DNA of 64,000 bases from DATLNF01 sp046590575. GTDB lineage: Bacteria > Actinomycetota > Actinomycetes > BP-191. The stretch spans positions 1 through 64,000 of the forward strand of contig JBKJUS010000214.1 in NCBI GenBank assembly GCA_046590575.1. The letters run 5' to 3'. Under the pieces are notes generated by a model. It was not told the origin of the DNA and made no database searches. It worked only from the letters and a program-made list of their open reading frames with translations. Shown here piece after piece: positions 15,448 through 25,242 of the stretch (the first letter of the stretch is position 1; every line of letters begins with the position of its first letter). A program made the translations under genes and the position numbers.

Positions 15448-16631
15448 ACATCGTCCCCTGACGGTGCACCACCGAGCGCAGCGAGGAGCGGTGCCGCCTT
15501 CGCGGCGGCCTCGGCCACCTCGGCCGCCGGATCGCTCGACCAGGTCACGCCACCCCCGGTCCACAGGTGAAGTCGACCGGCGACAGCGGCGACGGTTCGG
15601 ATCGTCAGGCCGAGCCGCACGGCCCCAGTCGCGTCGACCCAACCCAGCGCCCCCATCGACGGACCACGCCCCACTCGCTCCGCCCGGGCGATCTCGGCGA
15701 GGGCGGCGAGCTTCGGCGCACCGGTGACCGATCCCCCCGGGAACGTCGCACTCAGCAGCTCGCCCAAGCCGACACCAGGACGCAGGCGGGCCGACACGGC
15801 GGACTCGGCGTGCCAGAGCCCGGCGAGCGACCGTACGACGTACAGCTCGGTGACCTCGACCTCGCCGGTCCTCGCCAACCGAGCGAGGTCATTGCGCTCG
15901 AGGTCGACGATCATCACGTGTTCGGCGCGGTCCTTGGCCGACGTCCGCAACCCTTCGTACGCCGCGGCGTCCGCGGCAGCGTCATCGGACCGAGCCGCGG
16001 TGCCCTTGATCGGCCGGGTGTGCACCCGTCCGGCGACGACCTCGACGAAGAGCTCCGGTGAGGCAGCGTGGACGGCCCAGCCGTCGCCGAGGACCCCACC
16101 AGACCACGGCGCGTCGCGGACGGCAGCGAGCCGCCGCCCGATGTCAGCCGGGTGGCCGGCGAACTCCGCCGACCGGTGCCCGACCACATTCGCCTGATAG
16201 ACGTCACCGCGCGCGATCGAGTGCCGGACACCCTCGACCGCCGCCTGGTGCTCGAGGTCGGACCATGAGGCCTGCCACGGGCCGACCTCGAAGGGCTCGG
16301 CCGCGGTCGGCGGCGGCGGCTCGAGCGTGCCGTGCTCGACCACGATCGCGGCAAGGTCAGGCACTGCCGGGCTGGGCGACGCCGCGCCACCGGCCGCTGA
16401 CACGGGCCACCCACCGCCGATGAGCAGCACTGCACCTCGGTCGGCGTACGACGGCGCCGCCGGTTCGCCGAGATCTTGCACGGGGAGGCCAGCCGCGGCG
16501 AGAAAGCCCTCGAGCTCGACGAAGGGCGCTGACGCTTCCGGCGTCCAGCGCCACTCCCAGCGGTCGAGCTCTCGCCAGGAGGAACCTGGTACGTGGGGTT
16601 GGCCGGGAGCGCGGATCACAGCGGCGACCAT
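15417..16631 (-). CDS. pabB: aminodeoxychorismate synthase component I-like (chorismate-binding)
   Basis: 404 residues from the ATG at 16631; GTG 16664 and ATG 16649 are possible longer starts and none has a clear ribosome site. The C-terminal chorismate-binding domain carries RPIKGTAAR, IVDLERNDLARL, SATFPGGSVTGAPK and WTGGGVTWSSDP, the PabB/TrpE catalytic motifs. It would convert chorismate and ammonia to 4-amino-4-deoxychorismate for folate synthesis, with a separate glutaminase not seen here. The N-terminal region is shorter and less conserved than in TrpE, which favours PabB. Confidence 0.85.
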   Translation of the reverse strand: MVAAVIRAPGQPHVPGSSWRELDRWEWRWTPEASAPFVELEGFLAAAGLPVQDLGEPAAPSYADRGAVLLIGGGWPVSAAGGAASPSPAVPDLAAIVVEHGTLEPPPPTAAEPFEVGPWQASWSDLEHQAAVEGVRHSIARGDVYQANVVGHRSAEFAGHPADIGRRLAAVRDAPWSGGVLGDGWAVHAASPELFVEVVAGRVHTRPIKGTAARSDDAAADAAAYEGLRTSAKDRAEHVMIVDLERNDLARLARTGEVEVTELYVVRSLAGLWHAESAVSARLRPGVGLGELLSATFPGGSVTGAPKLAALAEIARAERVGRGPSMGALGWVDATGAVRLGLTIRTVAAVAGRLHLWTGGGVTWSSDPAAEVAEAAAKAAPLLAALGGAPSGDDVHVRPSDSWA

Positions 16632-16799
16632 AGTTGGCGAACCTGTCATATGACGTTCGTGCACCGATTTGCCGGATCACAGCACGTTCGGGTGCTGGCG
16701 GGTGTCCAATAAGGGTCAGGCAAGGATCTTCACGAAAGCCAGGGTCCTGCCGAAGACTTGATCGACGACAGAGTGACGGCTGGACGAGGAGAGCTCGAC

Positions 16800-16994
16800 A
16801 TGTGTGCGCACGACCCAGACTGCCCGCCCGCTGAAGCCGTCGACCATGATGCCGCCCGGATAGTGGCCAGCCACCCTGAACAGGGGTGGAGCTTGCTGTG
16901 CAACGGGGTGGTCGTCTTCGACGACACCGGGGAGATCCTGCCCGACGGCCGGGTCGAGGGACCGCACCGCTCGCTGCCCCGACGGGCGGCTTAG
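16800..16994 (+). CDS. DUF5999 family protein
   Basis: 64-residue actinobacterial protein of unknown function. It has the family pattern of an N-terminal MCAHDPDCPPAEA and the strongly conserved core around VASHPEQGWSLLCNG and FDDTGEILPDGR. Three cysteines (residues 2, 8 and 34) may bind metal. I chose the ATG at 16800 because it has GAGGAG seven bases upstream and matches the family start; the open frame extends 14 codons further up. Convergent with gcvP, 20 bases apart. Confidence 0.85.
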   Translation: MCAHDPDCPPAEAVDHDAARIVASHPEQGWSLLCNGVVVFDDTGEILPDGRVEGPHRSLPRRAA

Positions 16995-17014
16995 CTCCGC
17001 TGCGGGCGTCTCGC

Positions 17015-19900
<2,886 letters not shown>

Positions 19901-19941
19901 AGGGCCTCCAGGCGTCGGCACCGGCGCACGCCGGTGGTCGC

Positions 19942-20145
19942 CTCCCCTCTGTCATGGGACCTGAGAGCTTCACCTCGTCCCCGCACAAGGGTGGACGCGG
20001 CTTGCACCGTCGGTGGGCACGCCTCGAACGCGCCACTTTCCAGAGTGGCCTGTCCCGCGCGGTCTGTCGGCCTGAGAGATTCCGGGGAGGGTTGCTCCTT
20101 CGGCGTCCGTCGCTGGCGTGCGACGGAGCTCTTCCGCATGGGATG
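19942..20145 (-). promoter_or_regulatory. tandem glycine riboswitch upstream of gcvP
   Basis: Read on the minus strand, two glycine aptamers follow each other. Aptamer 1 has GGAAGAGCTC (20127-20136), CCGAAGGAGCAA (20092-20103) and CTCTCAGG (20071-20078). Aptamer 2 has CCGACGGTGCAAG (20001-20013) and CTCTCAGG (19960-19967). These are the conserved core strings of the gcvT-type motif. A perfect 8-bp hairpin (CACCGGCG/CGCCGGTG, 19919-19936) sits between aptamer 2 and the gcvP ribosome site and may be the expression platform. Glycine is expected to turn gcvP on. Confidence 0.93.
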
Positions 20146-20194
20146 GTCAGCCACCGCCGAGGTTACCAGCCGAGGGGCACAGCGTCAGGTCAGG

Positions 20195-20779
20195 CTAGGC
20201 GGTGTCGCGCTTGGTACGGCGGCGGGACAGCTCGTCGGTGCCGGAACCCGGGACCGACGTCGGTTCAGCGGCCCGTTCCCCTGGCAGCTCGGCGAGTGAG
20301 CCCTCGACCTCTCGGACGATCTTGCCGATCGCGATCCCGAAAACTCCCTGACCGCCCTGCAGCAGGTCGATGACCTCGTCGGACGACGTACATCCGTACA
20401 CCGTCGTGCCGTCGGACATGAGCGTGACGTCGGTGAGGTCATCCACACCGTGCTGCCGCAGATGTTCGACGGCGGCCCGGATGTTCTGCAGGGAGACGCC
20501 GGTGGCCAGCAGCCGCCGCACGACTTTCAGCACGAGGATGTCGCGAAAGGAGTAGAGCCGTTGGGTGCCCGAGCCGGAGGCGTCCCGGACGCTGGGTATC
20601 ACCAGATTGGTGCGCGCCCAGTAGTCGAGTTGCCGATAGGTGATCCCGGCCACGCTGCACGCTGTGGGGCCGCGGTAGCCGACATCATCCGGTGGCGCCT
20701 CGGGCAAACCGTCAGCGAAGAGCGCGCCCTGGCGGCTGGTGCCGACCGGATCGGGCTGGTCGGTCTTCTTGTCGCTCAC
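20195..20779 (-). CDS. MerR-family transcriptional regulator (Rv1830-like)
   Basis: 194 residues. A variable acidic N terminus leads into a MerR winged helix-turn-helix (about 38-108: VAGITYRQLDYWARTNLVIPS, RLYSFRDILVLKVVRRLLATGVSLQNIR), then an effector domain of about 60 residues and a disordered tail. Its place between gcvP and the bifunctional nuclease matches M. tuberculosis Rv1830. Ligand and targets are unknown; no cysteine cluster suggests metal sensing. GTG start with GAGGGG upstream. Confidence 0.88.
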   Translation of the reverse strand: MSDKKTDQPDPVGTSRQGALFADGLPEAPPDDVGYRGPTACSVAGITYRQLDYWARTNLVIPSVRDASGSGTQRLYSFRDILVLKVVRRLLATGVSLQNIRAAVEHLRQHGVDDLTDVTLMSDGTTVYGCTSSDEVIDLLQGGQGVFGIAIGKIVREVEGSLAELPGERAAEPTSVPGSGTDELSRRRTKRDTA

Positions 20780-20936
20780 GCCGTCCGCCCCTCGTCGTTG
20801 CCTCTGTACCCCACACTAGGGACTCTCAAGGCCGGGCCACAACGACTGTCGAGGGTGTGTCCCCACTCTCACCCTGGACTTCAGATCGAGGCCTGTTTGC
20901 CTCCGGTGCCGTCTCCCAGCCGGTCCTCGACACCGC

Positions 20937-21410
20937 TCAGGACGTCGTGTTGTTGAAGTCATCCGGTGAGATCCCGTCGAGGAACTCGCGGAACTTCTCC
21001 ACCTCCGTCTCCTGCTCGTCCGCGATCGGAATGCCGGCCTCATCGAGGACGGTTTCGGCCACGAAGATCGTGACACCCATGCGCATGGCTAGCGCGATAG
21101 CGTCCGAGGGGCGAGCCGATACCTCGACCCCCGAGCCGAGGATCAGGTTGGCGTAAAACACCCCCTCCGCCAGGTGGGTGATGTGGACGGCGGTGACGTC
21201 GATCTCCGCGGCGTCGAGCAGGTCCTTCATGAGGTCATGCGTCATCGGCCTGGCGGTGATGATCTGCTGCTGGGCGAAGGCAATCGCTGTCGCCTCGACG
21301 GCTCCGATCCAGATCGGCAGGTAGCGGTCGCCATCGACTTCCTTGAGCAAGACGATGGGTTGGTTGTTGGGCAGTTCGACGCGTACGCCGACCACCGAGA
21401 CCTCGTGCAC
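20937..21410 (-). CDS. bifunctional nuclease domain protein (DUF151)
   Basis: 157-residue protein of the bifunctional nuclease (BFN) family, some plant members of which have RNase and DNase activity. The family start (EVSVVGVRVELPNNQPIVLL) and RYLPIWIGAVEATAIAFA are visible, as are RPMTHDLMKDLL and SARPSDAIALAMR in the core (residues 1-130), followed by an acidic C-terminal tail. Equivalent to M. tuberculosis Rv1829 by position. GTG start with a strong GGAGGAG site. Its role between two MerR regulators in bacteria is not established. Confidence 0.9.
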   Translation of the reverse strand: MHEVSVVGVRVELPNNQPIVLLKEVDGDRYLPIWIGAVEATAIAFAQQQIITARPMTHDLMKDLLDAAEIDVTAVHITHLAEGVFYANLILGSGVEVSARPSDAIALAMRMGVTIFVAETVLDEAGIPIADEQETEVEKFREFLDGISPDDFNNTTS

Positions 21411-21470
21411 CGCTCCTCCTGGCTCCTCCCCCGTCGCGCGTCAGGGGGGAGGACGAAAACTACACCAGGG

Positions 21471-22205
21471 TCAGCGGGTGAGTCCGGGGCGCAGGCCGGC
21501 CCGCACCAGCGCCGAGTGCAGTCGGATGGAGAGGGCGGCGAGCTCGCGGACGACTTCTTCGCTGCGCGCCCGTGCTTCCGGGTTGCGCTGGCGGACGAGG
21601 GGCGTCACTACCTGCTCGAAGAGTCCGATCTCCCGATCTGCGGCGCTTTTGAACGGCCGGAGATGCCGGGCCTCGATGCCGTAGCGGCTCATCTCGGCCA
21701 CCGTCTTGGCGATGAGCAACGCGTCGCCGTCGAAGTAGGAGCCGCCGGGCCGCAGAGTAACCATTCCGTACTGCTCAAGGGCGCTCAACTGGTCGGCGGT
21801 CAATCCCGCGGCCTGGGCCAGCTCGTCTCTGGTCAGGCGTACGTCGGAGACGTCCCGGATGAATGCCTCAGGACCCGGCAGCCCATCCGTCCCCGCGATG
21901 CCGCGTGGGACCTGCGGCCCGGTCGCCGCATCCTTCGGCGGCTCGAGTCCACGGTCAAGCGCCTCAAGGTGCGTCTTGATCACGCGCAGCGGCAGATAGC
22001 GGTCACGCTGAGCGGCCAGCACGTAGCGCAGCCGGGCCACGTCGTCACGGGAGAACTTCCGGTACCCGGAGCTGGTGCGCTCAGGCTCGATCAGGCCCTC
22101 GGCCTCCAGAAATCGGATCTTCGAGATCGTCACGTCGGGGAAGTCCCCACGGAGCTGAGCCAACACCTCGCCGATGCTCATGAAGGCCTTGCGGGCGCCG
22201 GTCAC
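21471..22205 (-). CDS. ftsR: MerR-family regulator FtsR
   Basis: 244 residues. The N-terminal winged helix (about 9-85) reads MSIGEVLAQLRGDFPDVTIS, KIRFLEAEGLIEPERTSSGYR and RYVLAAQRDRYLPLRVIK, the pattern of M. tuberculosis Rv1828 and Corynebacterium FtsR, which activates ftsZ. The C-terminal part carries LTADQLSALEQYGMV and a helical tail, likely the dimer and effector region. The GTG start overlaps the garA stop by GTGA, so it is co-translated with the FHA protein. Confidence 0.9.
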   Translation of the reverse strand: MTGARKAFMSIGEVLAQLRGDFPDVTISKIRFLEAEGLIEPERTSSGYRKFSRDDVARLRYVLAAQRDRYLPLRVIKTHLEALDRGLEPPKDAATGPQVPRGIAGTDGLPGPEAFIRDVSDVRLTRDELAQAAGLTADQLSALEQYGMVTLRPGGSYFDGDALLIAKTVAEMSRYGIEARHLRPFKSAADREIGLFEQVVTPLVRQRNPEARARSEEVVRELAALSIRLHSALVRAGLRPGLTR

Positions 22206-22708
22206 GCTCCCGTCGCCTCGCCGCGTGGGCCCGCGAAGAACACCAGCCGGAACTTGCCGATCTGCACCTCGTCTCCGCCGGTGAGGAGACTCTGCTCGAT
22301 GCGCTCGCGGTTGAGGTAGCTGCCGTTGAGGCTGCCTACGTCGTGCACGGCGAATCCAGCAGGGGTCGCGCGCCGCAGCTCGGCATGGCGGCGGGACACT
22401 GTGACGTCGTCGAGGAAGATGTCACTCTCCGGGTGGCGGCCCACTGTCGTGACGTCCCGGTCGAGGAGGAACCTGCTCCCAGCGTTGGGCCCACGCTTGA
22501 CGACGAGCAGCGCGGTACCCGGGGCGAGCCCATCGACGCCCGGCTCCTCCGCGCTGCCCTCCTCCTCGTGCAGGTCCGCATCCAGGGGCACCAGGGCGAT
22601 GGTCGAAGTCTGTTCGGCGGCCGACTCCGGACCGGCGAGCGGGGTGCCGCACCGACCGCAGAAGTGGCTGTCTGCCGGATTGCTCTGGCCGCACTGGGTA
22701 CAGAACAC
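22202..22708 (-). CDS. garA: FHA-domain regulator, GarA-like, with zinc ribbon
   Basis: 168 residues from a GTG at 22708. An N-terminal zinc ribbon has CxxC pairs at 3/6 and 17/20. The phospho-acceptor stretch EQTSTIAL (Thr34/Thr36) corresponds to the PknG/PknB-modified threonines of GarA. The FHA domain (about 68-155) has VGRHPESDI, VSRRHAEL and GSLNGSYLN. Unphosphorylated GarA proteins bind and control glutamate dehydrogenase and 2-oxoglutarate dehydrogenase. The open frame continues 44 codons upstream but without family resemblance; GGGAGG lies 11 bases before the chosen start, a rather long spacing. Confidence 0.88.
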   Translation of the reverse strand: MFCTQCGQSNPADSHFCGRCGTPLAGPESAAEQTSTIALVPLDADLHEEEGSAEEPGVDGLAPGTALLVVKRGPNAGSRFLLDRDVTTVGRHPESDIFLDDVTVSRRHAELRRATPAGFAVHDVGSLNGSYLNRERIEQSLLTGGDEVQIGKFRLVFFAGPRGEATGA

Positions 22709-22872
22709 GCGACGAGTCGCCTCCCGGGCACGCGACGCCGCGACAGTCCTGCGTCCGCGCGGTCGTCGAAGTGCGGACCCTAGCCAACGGCTGGCCCAAG
22801 GGTCAACCAGACATGCCGACCTACCCAGAACCCAACTCAATGAGCCTCGACTGGAGGTCGAGCCTGCGTCGT

Positions 22873-23259
22873 TCAGTCACTCTCGACGAGGGCCTGGTAC
22901 GCCGCAGCGTCGAGGAGGCTCGCGAGGTCGACGTCCTCGGCCAGGGTCACCTCGACGATCCAGCCGTCGCCGTACGGATCGGAGTTGACCAACTCCGGCT
23001 CGGTGTCGAGCCGCTCGTTGCGGCCGGTGACCGTGCCGGCGACCGGCGCGAAGACATCGGAGACGCTCTTGGTCGACTCGATCTCCCCGAACGGCTGTCC
23101 CGAGGTCACTGCAGCGCCGCTCTCTGGCAGGCTGACGTAGACGATGTCGCCGAGCGCCTTCTGGGCGTAGTCGGTGATGCCGATCCGTACTGTCCGCCCG
23201 TCGGCGGTCGGGCGGACCCACTCATGCTCGGCTGTGTACCTGCAGTCCTCGGGGAACAC
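22873..23259 (-). CDS. gcvH: glycine cleavage system H protein
   Basis: 128-residue lipoyl carrier of the glycine cleavage system. The lipoylated lysine is Lys64 in IESTKSVSD. The N-terminal YTAEHEWVR, DIVYVSLPESG and the C-terminal NSDPYGDGWIVEV complete the family pattern. The GTG start lies 15 bases after the DUF881 stop, so it is probably co-transcribed with the sbp cluster rather than with gcvP. Confidence 0.96.
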   Translation of the reverse strand: MFPEDCRYTAEHEWVRPTADGRTVRIGITDYAQKALGDIVYVSLPESGAAVTSGQPFGEIESTKSVSDVFAPVAGTVTGRNERLDTEPELVNSDPYGDGWIVEVTLAEDVDLASLLDAAAYQALVESD

Positions 23260-23274
23260 CGATTGACCTTCCGT

Positions 23275-23988
23275 CTACTCGGGCTGTGACGGCCGAGCGT
23301 AGACGGGAGGTCGAAGCGGCCGCAAGGCATCGATGAGCACTGTCGGACGCGGGTCGACGACGACCCGCGCGTCAGCGAGAGACGCCACGACGTCCACGAC
23401 GCCACCAGGGATCTCCATGGCCGCGGCCATGGTCTGGGCCTCGCCGATGGCGACGAACCGGTAGGGCGCCGAGATCGCGATGCCGTCCACCGCCACTCCG
23501 TCGCCGTCCCGCACCACGAAGCTGGCAGCGACGAGACGCACGCCATTGAGCATCATCACCTCCGCGCCGGCGTCACGAAGCTCCTGAATCGCGTCGAGGA
23601 GCACCTCGGCTGTCACGGTTCCCGCCGGATCTTCGATGGTCAGTCGCAGACCCGGCCCGGTCGCCGGCAGGGTCCCCGCCAGGATGCCCAGGACCTCGGC
23701 GCGTCGCCGCGCCTCAACCAGGGCAGCCTCGTCACGACCGGCGCTGTTGGTGAGGCGGTCCCGCGTGCGCTCTAGCTCGTCGATGTCCAGTCGCAGCCGC
23801 TCCTCCCGCGCGTTGAGGTCGTCGAGGATCTCAGCGAGGTCCTCCTGGCGTGCGCCGACGAACGTGTCGACGTCCTGTCGGCTGCGGACCTGGATGACAA
23901 GAGCAAAGCCGAGGATGCCGGCCAACAGCCCGACGAGCAGCGTCGAGCGGGTGGGTGGCCACTGGCCGAACACGCGTCTGGCGGTCAC
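23275..23988 (-). CDS. DUF881 family membrane-anchored protein (Rv1825-like)
   Basis: 237 residues from a GTG ten bases after the sbp stop. A single membrane helix near residues 15-35 (LLVGLLAGILGFALVIQV) is followed by a coiled coil (about 45-100: EDLAEILDDLNAREERLR) and a DUF881 domain with GPGLRLTIEDP, LRDAGAEVMMLNG and SAPYRFVAIGEA. Function unknown; the family occurs with sbp in most actinobacteria and is suspected to act at the envelope or division site. The upstream open frame is a shadow of sbp. Confidence 0.87.
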   Translation of the reverse strand: MTARRVFGQWPPTRSTLLVGLLAGILGFALVIQVRSRQDVDTFVGARQEDLAEILDDLNAREERLRLDIDELERTRDRLTNSAGRDEAALVEARRRAEVLGILAGTLPATGPGLRLTIEDPAGTVTAEVLLDAIQELRDAGAEVMMLNGVRLVAASFVVRDGDGVAVDGIAISAPYRFVAIGEAQTMAAAMEIPGGVVDVVASLADARVVVDPRPTVLIDALRPLRPPVYARPSQPE

Positions 23989-23998
23989 GGGTGGCTCG

Positions 23999-24331
23999 TC
24001 AGGCTCGGAAGAGGTGACGACGGATCGCGGCGAGATTCTGGAAGATCCGGATGCCCAGCACCACGATGACTGCGGTCGAGAGCTGGCCACCGACCCCGAG
24101 CTGGTCGCCGAGGAAGACCATGATCGCAGCGACGAGAGCATTGGAGACAAACGAGACGACGAAGACCTTGTCGTCGAAGATGCCATCGAGGAGCGCCCGC
24201 ACGCCACCGAACATCGCATCGAGGGCAGCGACCACGGCGATCGGCAGATACGGCTGCACGGCGACCGGGACCGAGGGCTGCACGAGCAGCCCGAGGATGA
24301 CCCCGACGGCGAGAGCGAGGGCAGGGATCAT
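23999..24331 (-). CDS. sbp: small basic protein Sbp (DUF1290)
   Basis: 110-residue integral membrane protein with about three to four hydrophobic segments (MIPALALAVGVILGLLV, AVVAALDAMFGGV, VVSFVSNALVAAIMVFLG, STAVIVVLGIRIFQNL). DUF1290/Sbp is known from Bacillus next to division genes and from actinobacteria between two DUF881 genes, as here. ATGA overlap with the upstream DUF881 gene; the second DUF881 starts ten bases after its stop. Confidence 0.9.
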   Translation of the reverse strand: MIPALALAVGVILGLLVQPSVPVAVQPYLPIAVVAALDAMFGGVRALLDGIFDDKVFVVSFVSNALVAAIMVFLGDQLGVGGQLSTAVIVVLGIRIFQNLAAIRRHLFRA

Positions 24332-25224
24332 TCGCTCGCTCCGGGGTCCGGAGCCTTCGCGGCCGGCACTGCCGCGTGGCGTAAGCGAGTGACGGCAGGG
24401 GGAAGCGACAGCCGGTCACGACGGCGTACATCGAAGCCGATTCCATAGAGGTCGCGCAGGGTGCGAAACGCCGCAGCCACGTTGCTGTCGGTGAATGCGG
24501 GCTCCAACTGGTCCGGATCCCCCACTGCGGTGATGCGGTACGGCGGGCTGACCGGGCGATAGTCGACCAGGATCGCCTCCCCCGCCTCGCGGATGGCCGT
24601 CAGCGTGCTCAGCCGCTGCCCGTTGATGGCAATTGCCTCCGCGCCGGCCGACCACAAGGCGTTGACCACCTCCTGCAGGTCACGGTCACGCACAGTGCCG
24701 TCGCCCGCCAGGTCTTCCTCACCATCGACCTCAGCGGCGTCCTTGAGAGTGACCTCCAGGCCGGGGCCGCGCACCGCGACCGAACCGACGATGAGCTCGA
24801 GCCGGCCGAGTCGGTCGGCTAGATCCTGGCCCTCGCCGGAGGTCCGCAGTGCGCGGTCCCGGACCCCGTCGGCTTCGGACCGCAACGACTCGAGGCGAGC
24901 TTGCAACTGGTCGGACTGTTCGGTGCGGGCGCGAGCATCCGCGATCAGGGCAGCGCGGGCCCGGCTCGCCGCGGGCGCAGACAACCGGGTCTGGCGGGCG
25001 GCGACGGTCATCAGGAGACCGAGAAGTACGAGCGGGACGAGCAACGTCACGCCGCCGTTCGGCCGCGTGACACCGGATTGCGCACGGGATGCCGCTGCCT
25101 GGAGGTACGCCGGGTCGACAGTGATCGTCGTGACGTCGAGGAAGAGCGACGAGCCGAGACCGCCGTCCGACGCAGAGCGTCGCTTCCCCGCACCCCGCGG
25201 CGGCTGCTCATCCATGTCGGACAT
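24328..25224 (-). CDS. DUF881 family membrane-anchored protein (Rv1823-like)
   Basis: 298 residues. A charged N-terminal cytoplasmic part of about 55 residues precedes one membrane helix (TLLVPLVLLGLLMTVAA), a coiled coil (about 100-135) and a DUF881 domain with VRGPGLEVTLKD, LWSAGAEAIAINGQR and SPPYRITAVG. It is a paralogue of the second DUF881 gene with a longer, basic N terminus. ATG 25215 is a possible shorter start. Eighteen bases separate it from the mannose-1-phosphate guanylyltransferase-like gene upstream. Confidence 0.88.
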   Translation of the reverse strand: MSDMDEQPPRGAGKRRSASDGGLGSSLFLDVTTITVDPAYLQAAASRAQSGVTRPNGGVTLLVPLVLLGLLMTVAARQTRLSAPAASRARAALIADARARTEQSDQLQARLESLRSEADGVRDRALRTSGEGQDLADRLGRLELIVGSVAVRGPGLEVTLKDAAEVDGEEDLAGDGTVRDRDLQEVVNALWSAGAEAIAINGQRLSTLTAIREAGEAILVDYRPVSPPYRITAVGDPDQLEPAFTDSNVAAAFRTLRDLYGIGFDVRRRDRLSLPPAVTRLRHAAVPAAKAPDPGASE

Positions 25225-25242
25225 TCTGCCGTGCTGACAGCG

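Noticed and set aside
23989..24219. Extension of the DUF881 gene across sbp
   Set aside because: The residues are Ser/Arg-rich frame shadow of sbp; the GTG just after the sbp stop gives the normal protein.
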